From contig CAJQUW010001414.1 in the NCBI GenBank assembly GCA_907163375.1, positions 62,001 to 126,000 on the forward strand: a stretch of 64,000 bases of DNA. The letters are read 5' to 3'. The translations under genes and the position numbers were made by a program. Shown here piece by piece: positions 23,302 through 33,623 of the stretch. This stretch comes from Prostheceraeus crozeri (taxonomy: Eukaryota > Platyhelminthes > Polycladida > Euryleptidae). Below the pieces are notes generated by a model, which was given only the letters and a program-made list of their open reading frames with translations, was not told the origin of the DNA and made no database searches. The stretch's first letter is position 1, and each line of letters begins with the position of its first letter.

Positions 23302-23361
23302 AAAATAAAAATAAAAAAAAAAAAAAAAAAAACAAAAAAAAAAAAAAAAAAACAAAAAAAC
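22914..23361. repeat. A-rich low-complexity tract
   Basis: Poly-A broken by isolated C and rare T, without a fixed period. Minus-strand frames are Phe-rich translations of it and are not genes. It is too long and irregular for a simple retroposon tail. Confidence 0.9.
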
Positions 23362-24799
23362 CATCAAAATCCCTTAATCAGTGCACTTTCATGCTTTGTC
23401 AACAATGAAATCGAATTCATCAATGCATTTTGGAGAATGATTGGTAGTTTATTTACTGCAAAAACGAGTATCGGAAAACGACAAAGATGTGGAAAGAGTT
23501 GTTTTTGTTCTCAAAACATATCTGAATATATCTTCTATAGAGTGATTACGCCGGATTAGTAGAGAATAGACGATGTAAGTTAATAAGGTTGTTTTGTGTG
23601 CTAAGTTGTTAGCAAAATCAATCGTTGCGTCAATTCTATTTCATGAATCTGTCACCTTATGCCTTGTTGCTCACCCTATGAATGAAAACGTGTAAATGAT
23701 AGGTGTGTCCTTCAAAACCCTCATACTTCTTACAAATGTGAAATATCAAATGATAAGTTTTCGCTAAATTATGTAGTTTTACAGCAATCCTCACATCCCA
23801 AACCATTCATTTGCATTGGCAATCACTCATAAGTTGCGCTGTCCTTCATTTGCAATTGGAAAAAATGAACGTGAGCAAGGTCGGTCTCTTTTCATCTGTC
23901 TTTATCGTCGTTCGCCACTCCCTTCAAGCACAAAATCAAAGCGCTTAACATATCGTTCAATTTGGATTGCCAGATCGCAGAATTCTTCGCCAATCTCAAA
24001 TTGAAACACACTTCATTTAAAAGGAAATTTCACGAAAGATGATAGTGTTGTCTATTTTACAACCAGTAACAATTTATTACTTCTCAAAAAATGCTCATGT
24101 GGTTCGCTGAGTGCGTGAACAAACCAGCTGATTAGTTTATAATTGTGCTGACAGCTTGATAAATGAATATGCAAAGTGAAATCTCATCCGATATTCCTCT
24201 CAATCATACGAACAACCACAACCTTGCAGATTTTGATACTCAAGAGAATAATTTCTGTAGATTCGAATTTACTGGGACGAAAATTAACAAGACGGAATGC
24301 CTTTTTTTATCACCATACAAATCCTATCTGGCCTCAATAAATCATCTCATATCGAACTTATTTTCTAGACTGTACACCATTTCGTTATTGCATGTCGATC
24401 AAAACTCATCGGATGTAGCATCTACTTCAATTATTCATCAGCGAAACCTATTTCTCTTCGGATGGAACTCTACAGGGTTGCAAGAACCTGATTGCATCAC
24501 AGCGAGGCGACCATTGTTAGCACGCTCGTAGATCTAATGCAAAATGTATTTTGTGTTTCCTCGAAAATGTGTCGTTTAGGAATCAATTTCGAGGCTGCTC
24601 CCAATGCTTGAAATGTTGCATTTGATTTCATGAAAATTCTGAAAACTGAGTTTGTCATTTAACTATCTCGGGAGAATTTCATATAATACTGCATTGTTTG
24701 TGCTCATTCGAATGCATGTTATCCATGAAATCAATGAATGCATTGAATCCATGATTATATGGTATCTGTTGTTTCCCCCTCTCCATTCCCCTCGCCACG
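23362..24799. other. non-coding stretch, nothing recognised
   Basis: A 122-codon plus frame (24163-24531) and a 62-codon frame (23816-24004) have no recognised domain. If 19734-24863 is one transposon, this would be its interior. Confidence 0.4.
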
Positions 24800-24863
24800 C
24801 GGCTCTGTGAGAACAGGCATTTTTAATGTACGCGCCGCACCGCGTCCTGTGTGAATGGACCTT
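24800..24863 (-). repeat. GGTCCATTC-type inverted terminus, right
   Basis: In reverse complement this begins AAGGTCCATTCACACAGGAC, the inverted counterpart of the terminus at 19734. Confidence 0.45.
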
Positions 24864-25369
24864 TGGGGGCTCCATTTTTTGGTCTTGCATTTGCTATATT
24901 ATTTTTAAGGAATGCAAGCATCTTGGGACAAAGAGGCAGGTGTTGAATAAATTTGGAATAAAACAAAACATTCGTTCACATGAATGTTTCCTTTATGTCA
25001 CTCTATATGCACTTCAAAGCACGTGCACTGAGGGTTTGCTATCAATTTCAGTTGCAGCAGTAGGAATATGAAATGAAAATCGAAAATATTATTTGAAGAC
25101 AAGACGCCTCTGTTAGTTATTTTATGACAGCTATCGCCTCTTTATGTTTCTGTTCAGTGCAATTTTCGGCACGCATGATTTCTTGTTTAGGAAAAGGACA
25201 GGTGACAATCTTTTCATCGTTGGAATAATCTGAGACCGACAGCGATTTCATGAAGTTGCAAAATGATAGAAGGAATACGATCTTTTTGCATTTTCTAATA
25301 TGTTAAGCACATGTACGTGTATTTATCGAGTCGTCCTCCCCAATCTTCAGCTCTCACGATGTGGAGCCT

Positions 25370-25540
25370 GACCACCGTAGTTGTGAGCGACGGTCGATGT
25401 GCGACCTGCCGAGGGTGCTTGGCCTTACCAATTTGGATGCCGAGTTGCGGCAAAATCGTTTAAGGTGGTACGGTCACCACTGCAAGTGGCCGAAATGTCG
25501 CACCCTCAAACCAAGGGCCAACCGACAATAAATAAAGAGT
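25370..25540 (+). pseudogene. LINE remnant, C-terminal fragment (RTE-like)
   Basis: The frame encodes ELRQNRLRWYGHHCKWPKC, matching the 'LRWFGHV.RM' segment near the C-terminus of many invertebrate LINE ORF2 proteins. It ends at a stop shortly after. No EN or RT core remains. Confidence 0.6.
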
Positions 25541-25857
25541 AAGTGGTTAGTGACATCCATCGCCTATCTATACTTAAACGCAAATACTCCATCGTCTTTT
25601 TTCGCAATCCCTTCACTGGTAGGTGATGGTGATAATTTGGTACGTTCCAACAAATGCTGCCTTAAACTCCAACAAAACTTCATGCTTTGTGGATTCCGAC
25701 TGGACTTGGCTTTCAGTTCAAGATAGTTTGAGCAATGAAAGTCAGTGGAAGTGGAGGATAATGCACATCACCGCCATACATGCAGCGTCCATTTCGCGTC
25801 CGGACACTATCTTACTTTTACTTTATCGCTTGAATTAGCGTCTTCGTTTCCCTATGA

Positions 25858-26480
25858 CTAGAGGGCTATTTGCGCGGACGTTTGATTCAAATACCCGTCA
25901 CTCCAATGGTTTCGATTCGCTGGGGCGTCCCTCTTAACTTGGTCGCCACAAGGGGGGGGGGGGCAGCGTAAGGGGGGGGGGGGGGGGGGGGGGGTGTCAC
26001 TGGGGGGGGGGGGGGGGGGGGGGGGCTGGTGGGGGGGGGGGGGGGGGGGGGTGGGGTACAATCCTGTCAGATCATCTTTGACGTATTGCGATGGCCCAAA
26101 CGTTCTTCGTATCGGCCTTCCTCGAGACGCGCTAATCAGGTAAAGGCCACCCCACCCCGACCCACGCACCCAAACCCCTCTCGCTTTCCACCACGATGTC
26201 CAGTACACGGACCAAGGGCTCCTAGTCTCCGTTTCTCTCCCCTCGAATCACTACTGCCCGAACCACCAGCAAGTCTTTTATCCGTGATCACTTCTTCCAA
26301 CGGGCTAATGCCACACCGACATGCCACTTCACTGCTGGAGATGTTATCAGTCAGTGATATGCCGCACATGTAGCGTAGCATTCTCCTGTCGCATGCCCGT
26401 AATTGATGTTGCAGTCTTTCTGGGGGGTGGTCTCCCAGATTTCTACTACAGGACTCCGCAAACCCGGCTACTATAATACG
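25858..26480 (-). pseudogene. LINE remnant, RT C-terminus, split by poly-G
   Basis: Minus-strand order: a fragment with HPPERLQHQLRACDRRMLRY, then CGISLTDNISSSEVACRCGI, then DKRLAGG where DKRLAWFGH would be usual, then SRGRPIRRTF...VKDDLTGL (the GRP-x-W...DDL motif). After the G tract at 25952-26056 follows RDAPANRNHW, the usual DA-x-DR-x-xW end. Several frames are needed. The parts are collinear with LINE ORF2 C-termini, so the homopolymer interrupts an otherwise contiguous relic. Confidence 0.6.
25952..26056. repeat. interrupted poly-G homopolymer
   Basis: Runs of 12 to more than 20 G separated by short interruptions (CAGCGTAA, TGTCACT, CTGGT). It lies within a LINE relic. Confidence 0.95.
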
Positions 26481-28648
26481 TCCTCGCCGCTCTTAGACAC
26501 GTAATAATTAGAGCAACACAGCGTCTCACACACAAGTGCTGTATTAACAGTGAGCTCTGCACTTTCAGCGGGATATGATCAGTTGCGTAGAATTACCTGG
26601 CAAGCTCTTAGTTCCGGGAGCTGGGGGGGTCTTCCGCGTCCGACAGGATGGATAAAAATAGCTTGGATGGCGAAGTCATTCCATCAAAATTTCAAGTAGG
26701 ACAATCAGAGTGACCGCGATGTTGGTGAACGTATTTATAATGGGTAGAAATGAGCGGGAGCATTCAACTCCCGTTCATCCCCGAAATATGAGAACGCTGT
26801 TCAGTTCAAGTTCATAAAAATCGTGAACTAGTTAAATTGATGCTCAGTCACACTCTGAATCCTATACCTTTACGTGTCATGAATCAGAATGTGCATTCAC
26901 AACAAATCGCGAGAGTGATTCTATAGACTGAATAAGACATGAATGACACCCGAGGGGTCATTCGCACGAGGTCAACAGTTACCAGAGTGATTTTATTGAA
27001 CGATAGCAGTATCAGTTGTTCTAAATTCATTCCTTACTCTTTCATATGTACGCAACACTTATGAAAAATAGCACCAATTGTTGAAACCTATGGAAAACAA
27101 TGTGAAAATCCTCGGAATGCGAGAAATTACTTTCCACACATGCTGCAGTGTACAAATGCTTATGTCATCACATTAAATGAAGCAGATAATCGACGCAATG
27201 ATTAATACAATCTTACAAAAGATAATGCAGTATCACATTTTCTATTTGGATGTGATGAATAGCGGTTTGTTGGGTGTGACAATCGAAGTCTGTCTGTAAT
27301 TGAAAGTCATTCTTCTATCGAAATCAGGATGACACCCGGTCGATGAAGTGCAAGAAGTCAACACACTGAAAAATTGCGTATAAATTTTGATTTGATGAGA
27401 TGCAGGGTCTACGTTGTATAGCCGCGAAGTTTTCGTAGGTCCTATAACCTGTGATCAAAAGGATAACAGATGATTTGGATGATTCGAAAATTTTGTAGGA
27501 CAGGAAAATGTCGATGGCCTTACAAGTCGTGCCGCAGAATAGTGATTGCGATGTTGTAATCCTGTAAGTGCTAATGACGCATGATTTCGTAAAGACACGT
27601 TGGCAATTGTTCAGTGATGCATTCTGCGCGACTAAAACTTATGCTTTTTCATATTTAACAGAAGATAATTCGCAATTATAAAACTAGACACAGTATTGAA
27701 ATACGCGATGAAATAAGGCACATCTAAATGGATATGTTTCTTTAGGTGGAAATGCGATCCTGTTTACATATTTTGACTCCTCCATTATTGGTGTCGGCTT
27801 CATGCATCTGATATGTATTTGATGCAATGCTAACAGATCACGCTTATCTTATTGTACAATCAAGTGATTATCACGAATTGTTTAGTGTTACGAGATACTG
27901 ATGCCAAAAATAACTTGAAAAAAGAAATCTATAGCTGTCTCCGTATCTGATATGAATTTAGAAATCTTATCACCTGTTCTCGCTGGAGGACATAAGTCAA
28001 TGCAAACAATGAAAGCTGAATGAGTTGTGGGCACCTGCCTGGAAATTTCAGTCACATAAATCATCACGGTTTGCCTAATTCAGTTGAAAACTTAACATTG
28101 CTAAGAAAACGCCATGACACATCAAGTGCGTCATTTGGCTTATCCGGAATAAATCGCAACAGTCGAACTGACAAAGCTAAGAACGCAAGTTCATCTCATA
28201 AAAGGAGAAACATCACCATGTTTAACTATCAATACTGTAGTCTTCATTATCAACAAATCCTATTTCCATGATTCTCTTTTGACTCATTTATTTCTAGGTC
28301 AACATGACCGAACGAAAGCATACTACGTGTACACTGATCATGGGATGCCTACACAAAATCTCAAAATGTTAAACAACAGCTCAGTTAAATCTATAGCACT
28401 GGTACCTGGTTTACACTTTCATTTTATTCAGTTTCAAGGTTATACATATAATACGTCTAATTGATGAAATCATAACTTTAGACAATGTGCTCAATGTTTC
28501 GTCCTTTGTAAAAAATCGATAGCAACATGTCATATTTAGCTACGGGCGTAGTTCCTTTTTAAAATAATTTTCAAGACTCTATCTTAAGGGGTAAGCTCTT
28601 TGCACACTTGAAAATTAACGGTCAGTTGAAAACAAAATGTTATTTTTT
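26481..28648. other. non-coding stretch, nothing recognised
   Basis: Short chance frames only; one 9-bp-arm palindrome around 26751-26778. Confidence 0.45.
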
Positions 28649-28823
28649 CCACAAGTCCAATCAGCAAAACTCCCCAAAGTTTTGTCGAGATTTATAATTT
28701 TAAGTCCTGCGCCTTCTATCGGTCGATGGTAATGGACCGTTGCCATCGACCGATAGAAGGCGCAGGACTTAAAATTATAAATCTCGACCAAACTTTGGTG
28801 AGTTTTGCTGATTCGACTTGTGG
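28649..28823. repeat. long near-perfect hairpin, 81-bp arms, 13-nt loop
   Basis: The left arm 28649-28729 pairs with the right arm 28743-28823 with only three mismatches, all in the outer third. The inner 50 bp, including AAGTCCTGCGCCTTCTATCG, are perfect. No reading frame. It could be a fold-back element, a hairpin RNA locus or a template-switch product. Confidence 0.9.
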
Positions 28824-29349
28824 AAACATAAAATGATCTCCCATCGACTGGTCAATTATGTTAATTTTTCACTGCAATCCCCACGTCAAGGATCTTTGGT
28901 TTACATATTCGCAAACGCTGGTGTGAAAAAGGAATCAAAGCTGATACACAGACTGAGCTGTTCGTTTTTAACAAACTTCATTTGATCATTCGGTTACTCC
29001 TCGATACTGAATTTATTTAATTCACATCATGGTAATTAGGTCTGATTCCCTTACTTTCATCTACCTAAAATCGGTCAGAATCTGCCTGAGAATCAGGGCT
29101 GATTTCGGACTTGAAATGATCAGATCTGTTCATGGTATTTAAAGCATAGTATGAAGGATCCCCTGTTAAATATCATTTTCTTAGAAATAATGCTAATCTG
29201 TTAACACTGATGTGATTAATATAGAAAACATAGAAAAAATCATCAACAGCCCAACGGCAATAGAATTTAAAGTAATGGAAAGTGTCTGTGTATCTCTGCA
29301 TCACCTTGCATAGAGATCATGCCGAGTCGCATGCTTGAGTAATTGCTAT
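28824..29349. other. non-coding stretch, nothing recognised
   Basis: No supported gene or repeat seen. Confidence 0.5.
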
Positions 29350-29580
29350 ATGCTTTAAATATGTTACAGCATGGCTGAAAGGGTTGCTAAACCAAATCAA
29401 CCTCAACCAAAAAATATCTATTGACCTTGGGCCAGGGATCACAATTCACCCAAGGAAAAAACGGAAAAGGAAAAAACAGAAAATTGAGATCCTTGCCTCG
29501 GGCCACGTCCTCGGTCAATAGATATTTTTTGGCCTCTGTTAATTTGGTAAGAAACCTTTCAGGCATGCTTTAAATTATAC
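29350..29580. mobile_element. inverted-repeat element, MITE-like
   Basis: Outer parts pair imperfectly from about 29353 (CTTTAAAT) inward. The core arms CCAAAAAATATCTATTGACC and their exact reverse complement at 29511-29532 are perfect over 20 bp. Small indels separate the arms elsewhere. No coding capacity; target duplication not determined. Confidence 0.6.
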
Positions 29581-30780
29581 ATATTCACGGAAGACTGATA
29601 TTTTGTTTATATTGCGATGCCTCTAGGATACCTCTTGACCACACCCTGAACAGGTTTTGCAGCGAGAGAAGACATTATTTGTTTCATTTACTGAACGTAG
29701 ACAATTCGAACGATGGCTAAGTGACTCTCCCAGTACGTGGTAATAAAACTAACCACAGACAACGATGTGTGCAGACTGCAGAGAAATGAATTTTTCACTT
29801 ACTTTCCCACAAAAGCAGATATAAATGTATTCCATCGAAATCTTCAACACAAATGAATACATTTTCTCAACGCAAATGTCGGGTGATGCGAACATGAAAA
29901 AATCTACGCAAAATGAGGCTGCCGTTGCAAAATTATCATGAGAAACATGAGAGAAACGAGCAAGAGAACGGAGAAATCGACGTAATTTGATATTTCGTAT
30001 CATGTCAAGATGTTGAAGTCAATGAAGTCAAATAATACAAACAGTTGCTTTGAATGATTACTTAAAACGATATTGATTCGAACACCATTATGTGACATGC
30101 TATCAAGAAGTAGAGTTGGACAGGCAGCATCAGTTTCAGTATACTATCACGAAAATATCACAGAAATGGTTAAATCGCAACAAACCTGCACACTAAAGGT
30201 GCTCCCTACCGGGAGATGAGAGGCAGAGAAGAAAATGAAGAAATGGAAGAGGGTAGATGAAGGTGAATAACTGAGCACAAAAGCAAGATCAGCTGCACAT
30301 GCGAGTAGCAGCTAACAGATCTAAGCTAAAAGCAAAGGCTGCTGCTCAAAGACGCCGAATTGTCTGTTGGATGATACTGTGTGCATGCAGGCCCATACCA
30401 CAAGGGTTGCTATATTATTACATGGCCAACTTACATGTAGCCTACACCTGGCAAAATCAATTGAAAAATTAACTCGAATCAGGCGTCCGGTTTATATCCA
30501 AATTGAATACATAGAAATCCGACTTTTCGCTTTGTTTAAGTTTCTGTGACTAGAAGTGACAGCAGCGCTGTTCGTTGACGACAATTTCAGCTGCTCATTC
30601 ATGCATCGATGCATGTCAATGTCGCTAGATCTTCAGAATCAAATTTTGTGAAGCACGGAGTGGCTGCCGATTCTTGCCTTAAGATGGTGCATTGTAGTTC
30701 ATATTGTTAAAATAACTTTATATTTAAAGAGAAATGATAATGACCGTGAAACTTTACAAGACAAGATTCCGGTGCCACAA
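29581..30780. other. non-coding stretch, nothing recognised
   Basis: Chance frames only (for example 29749-30003 minus and 30367-30549 plus). Confidence 0.45.
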
Positions 30781-30901
30781 CTTTGTCAACCATTGGAAGC
30801 GGATATTCAACATAAATTGTTGTGGCAGCGTGGTGCAGCTCACAAGTGTGCGCTCACTTGGAGGTCAAAATTGACCGGCTCCAAAAACAGTAAAAAATTC
30901 C

Positions 30902-31260
30902 TGTTACCTTGGGGACATGCTGGACGGAGGTAGGGGCGCTGTCGTTGCAGTACAGACTGGAATTCGATGTAGTTGGAGTAAGTTCAGAGAACTCTCGCGC
31001 TTTTTGACAGTGAAAGCATCAAATTTTAGAACAAAGGCAAAGATTAACCAAGCATGTGTCACAAACTACAAGTCACCAGAATGAATGACAACTGCTGGAC
31101 AAGGCGAGTGCCATCCCTGGACGTGGCAGGACTAAGACCAGTCGGCCTACCCAAGAAGTCATGGAGAAGCAATGTCGACGAAGATCTTCGACTACTCAGA
31201 CTTGTCCCCTACGATGCTCTCGATCGAGAGAAGTGACGAGGAGCCACAAAGAGAAATAGT
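30902..31260 (+). pseudogene. LINE remnant, RT C-terminal region (RTE-like)
   Basis: At 30902-31010 the frame reads CYLGDMLDGGRGAVVAVQTG and then SWSKFREL, the 'YLGDM...GGG...W.KFREL' block after the LINE RT core. At 31054-31236 it reads MNDNCWTRRVPSLDVAGLRP, GLPKKSWRSNVDEDLRLLRL and DALDREK, the C-terminal block. The 'TYGSE.W' and 'RMLRWMCG' parts expected between them are deleted. Degraded, not a host gene. Confidence 0.7.
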
Positions 31261-31800
31261 CGGACCCAATCAAGTTGGAGCAATCGACGCTAAATGGATG
31301 GAGTGATTCAACACGTTCGCCATGATTCGAGTAGGACTTTTCTTAGCAGTGCGCATCGAACAGCAGTCAAAGTCAAGGAAGACTGAGTAATTACGACTGC
31401 TATTCGAAGGTATACAGAACCTAGGCCCAATTACTATATAATTGACTACTGGCGTTTTCTTAGTGGGCCTAAATGGAACAGCCAATGTCAAATTTTATCA
31501 GAAAACATTATTTCTTGTCAAGAGGTACTTACTGAAGCGGTACATCCTGATAAAATTATTAGGTCAGTTTCATATCATCAATTATCTTTCACTGTGCACT
31601 CAAATCCGAGGGTCTGGATCGCTTTATAATTTATTCCACGAGAAGTAAGTTACTTTGAAAAAAATATTGTGCTCATCCAACATCAAGTGCAGGGTCATGT
31701 TACAATTGCTGACTGTTGTCATCATATGATGATTGACTTGACAAAAACATCTGATGAATAATTGAGAACCCTTGATCAGACGACTGCATTAATAGGCAAA
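31261..31800. other. non-coding stretch, nothing recognised
   Basis: Short chance frames only. Confidence 0.5.
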
Positions 31801-32271
31801 CTGAAATTGCTACATTGTCCTCATCGATTTGCGAATGACCCTGCATGACCTCTTACTGATTATTTGAAAGTATCTCAGAGTATGGTCACTGCAATGGGTT
31901 CCTATAGAAATAAAAAAGCGATGAAAGAAATGCATATGAAATGAAAAATTGCTACATTGTACTAATCGATCTGCAAATGACCTTGCATGACATCTTACTG
32001 ATTATTTGAAAGTATCTGAGAGCATTGAATTTGAATTGAAGCTTTTATGTCACTACTCCCCGTGCTTGGGACTTGGACGGTGCTGACATAGTCACTTATG
32101 GAGCGCTGTAGTACTTTTAGTCCGGATGTCCTTCCTAACGATTTCCAATGACACCTTCGGGGCTCGACCTCTGGACCAAAAGATCGCTAGGCCAAGCACT
32201 TAATCACTGTGCCACGGAGACCACTGCGAGTATGTTAGCTGCAACGGGTTCCTATAGAAATGAAAGAGCGG
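31801..32271. repeat. tandem duplication (unit ~137 bp), second unit split by a SINE
   Basis: Unit A, 31801-31930, and unit B, 31941-32022 plus 32229-32271, share ATTGCTACATTG, CTTACTGATTATTTGAAAGT and GGGTTCCTATAGAAAT. Unit B holds the SINE at 32023-32225. Unit A preserves the uninterrupted arrangement. Confidence 0.75.
32023..32225 (-). mobile_element. tRNA-derived SINE, copy 3
   Basis: Same family as 4537-4732 and well conserved: minus-strand head AGTGGTCTCCGTGGCACAGT, GGTCGAGCCCC, AGGAAGGACATCCGGAC, GTCAGCACCGTCCAAGTCCC, then a tail AAAAGC followed by TTCAA-type repeats. Flanks GAGAG and GCGAG suggest a 5-6-bp mutated target duplication. Confidence 0.8.
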
Positions 32272-32461
32272 ACGGAGTCCAATAATCATATGCTTATTCG
32301 GTGACAGCTACAATCTCATTTGATTGAACCATCATCAGACCACATAAAAATTAACCAATTTGAAGAAGGGACAATTAAAAATGTCAATTCATGAATATTA
32401 CATAAAGCCATGTCATGGCATGAGACAATGATTCAACTGAAGATACTGCATGCTGTGAATA

Positions 32462-33158
32462 ATGCCCAATTATTTTAACGCAGCGGACGCTCGAGTCACA
32501 AAGTTGAACATCGCATGCTACTCCAACGTTATCCGAATTGAACGATCTGAACCTGAACAACGCAAATCGAAGAAAAAATTGACGGAACAATCATCAGTGC
32601 TATTCACCAACGCAAGATCAATTCGCAACAAAGTCGTAACCTATCTCTTCGCGTAAAAAGCTACAACCTGGCCTTATTTTCATTGTGGAAACATGGCTTG
32701 ACGTCATATCAACAGAGCCTCATCTAACGATCCTCTACGATGTAATAATGATAATTTTCTTGTGAATAAGACGGATCTCATTGACTTTGCTTTGTGAATT
32801 GCGCAATTGTAAAGCAAGTCAAGGACGCGGAACATTATGGCTTGAAGACAATAGTTATCTCCAAATTCCATGCTATAGTATCTTAAGACAGGATCGAAGT
32901 GGAAATGGTGATAGTATTTTGGTATTTTGATCGTGATTGCTACACAACGTCATCATGTTCATGCTTCCGATCAATCCTTCCTAACCAAATCTGTACAATT
33001 GTAAAAGTGACCTTCAGTGGTTTATCTTCCATACAGTCCGTAATTTTGTTCTTTTGTCTTTTCTTATAGAACGCATGTGTTATTATTTTTCATTGTTAAA
33101 ACTGTAATGGCATGTCCGAATGTATCATGACATGCAAATAAAGCAATTATTATCATCG
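32462..33158 (+). pseudogene. LINE remnant: endonuclease start joined to 3' end (CR1/jockey-like)
   Basis: At 32580-32655 the frame reads SSVLFTNARSIRNKVVTYLF, the 'NARSIRNK' motif that opens the APE-type endonuclease of many non-LTR elements. After one frame shift it reads VETWLDVISTEPHLTILYD, the 'ETWL' motif. The RT region is absent. The relic then runs to an AATAAA at 33137-33142 followed by ATTATTAT-type sequence, typical of LINE 3' ends. Heavily deleted. Confidence 0.6.
32717..32838. repeat. 122-bp direct repeat, copy 1
   Basis: From GCCTCATCTAACGATCC to CGGAACATTAT; apparently identical to 33502-33623. This copy overlaps the LINE endonuclease relic. Confidence 0.85.
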
Positions 33159-33501
33159 AAGTCCGAGCGTCAGTGGAAGCAGATAGAGAATACCACAATT
33201 CTGTAGTTATAATATAATAATCTGGCCTTTGTTATTTTATCCAATATATAATTTGCAGTTCAGCAATCACATACCCATTTCTTTATATCATTGTGAGCAA
33301 GTGTCTTAACCTTCTTTGCCTAGTGTCACCTGTATCTGATGTCTTCATCTTTTCAGAACCTATTGTATATTTCACTTATCGAGATCGAGATCGCTTTGAA
33401 TAATGTATTATCAGATTTAGTTTGACAACATCAATGAAGGAACATCAGTTGCATCAACGGAGAGTCTTCTTTTACTAAGAATGTGAAACAACAATACCCA
33501 C
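33159..33501. other. non-coding stretch, nothing recognised
   Basis: AT-rich; no supported feature. Confidence 0.5.
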
Positions 33502-33623
33502 GCCTCATCTAACGATCCTCTACGATGTAATAATGATAATTTTCTTGTGAATAAGACGGATCTCATTGACTTTGCTTTGTGAATTGCGCAATTGTAAAGC
33601 AAGTCAAGGACGCGGAACATTAT
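33502..33623. repeat. 122-bp direct repeat, copy 2
   Basis: Apparently identical to 32717-32838 but placed in unrelated flanks 785 bp downstream. This indicates a recent segmental copying event or an assembly stutter. Confidence 0.85.

Noticed and set aside
22647..23367. Phe-rich minus-strand frames resembling membrane proteins
   Set aside because: Direct translation of an irregular poly-A tract.
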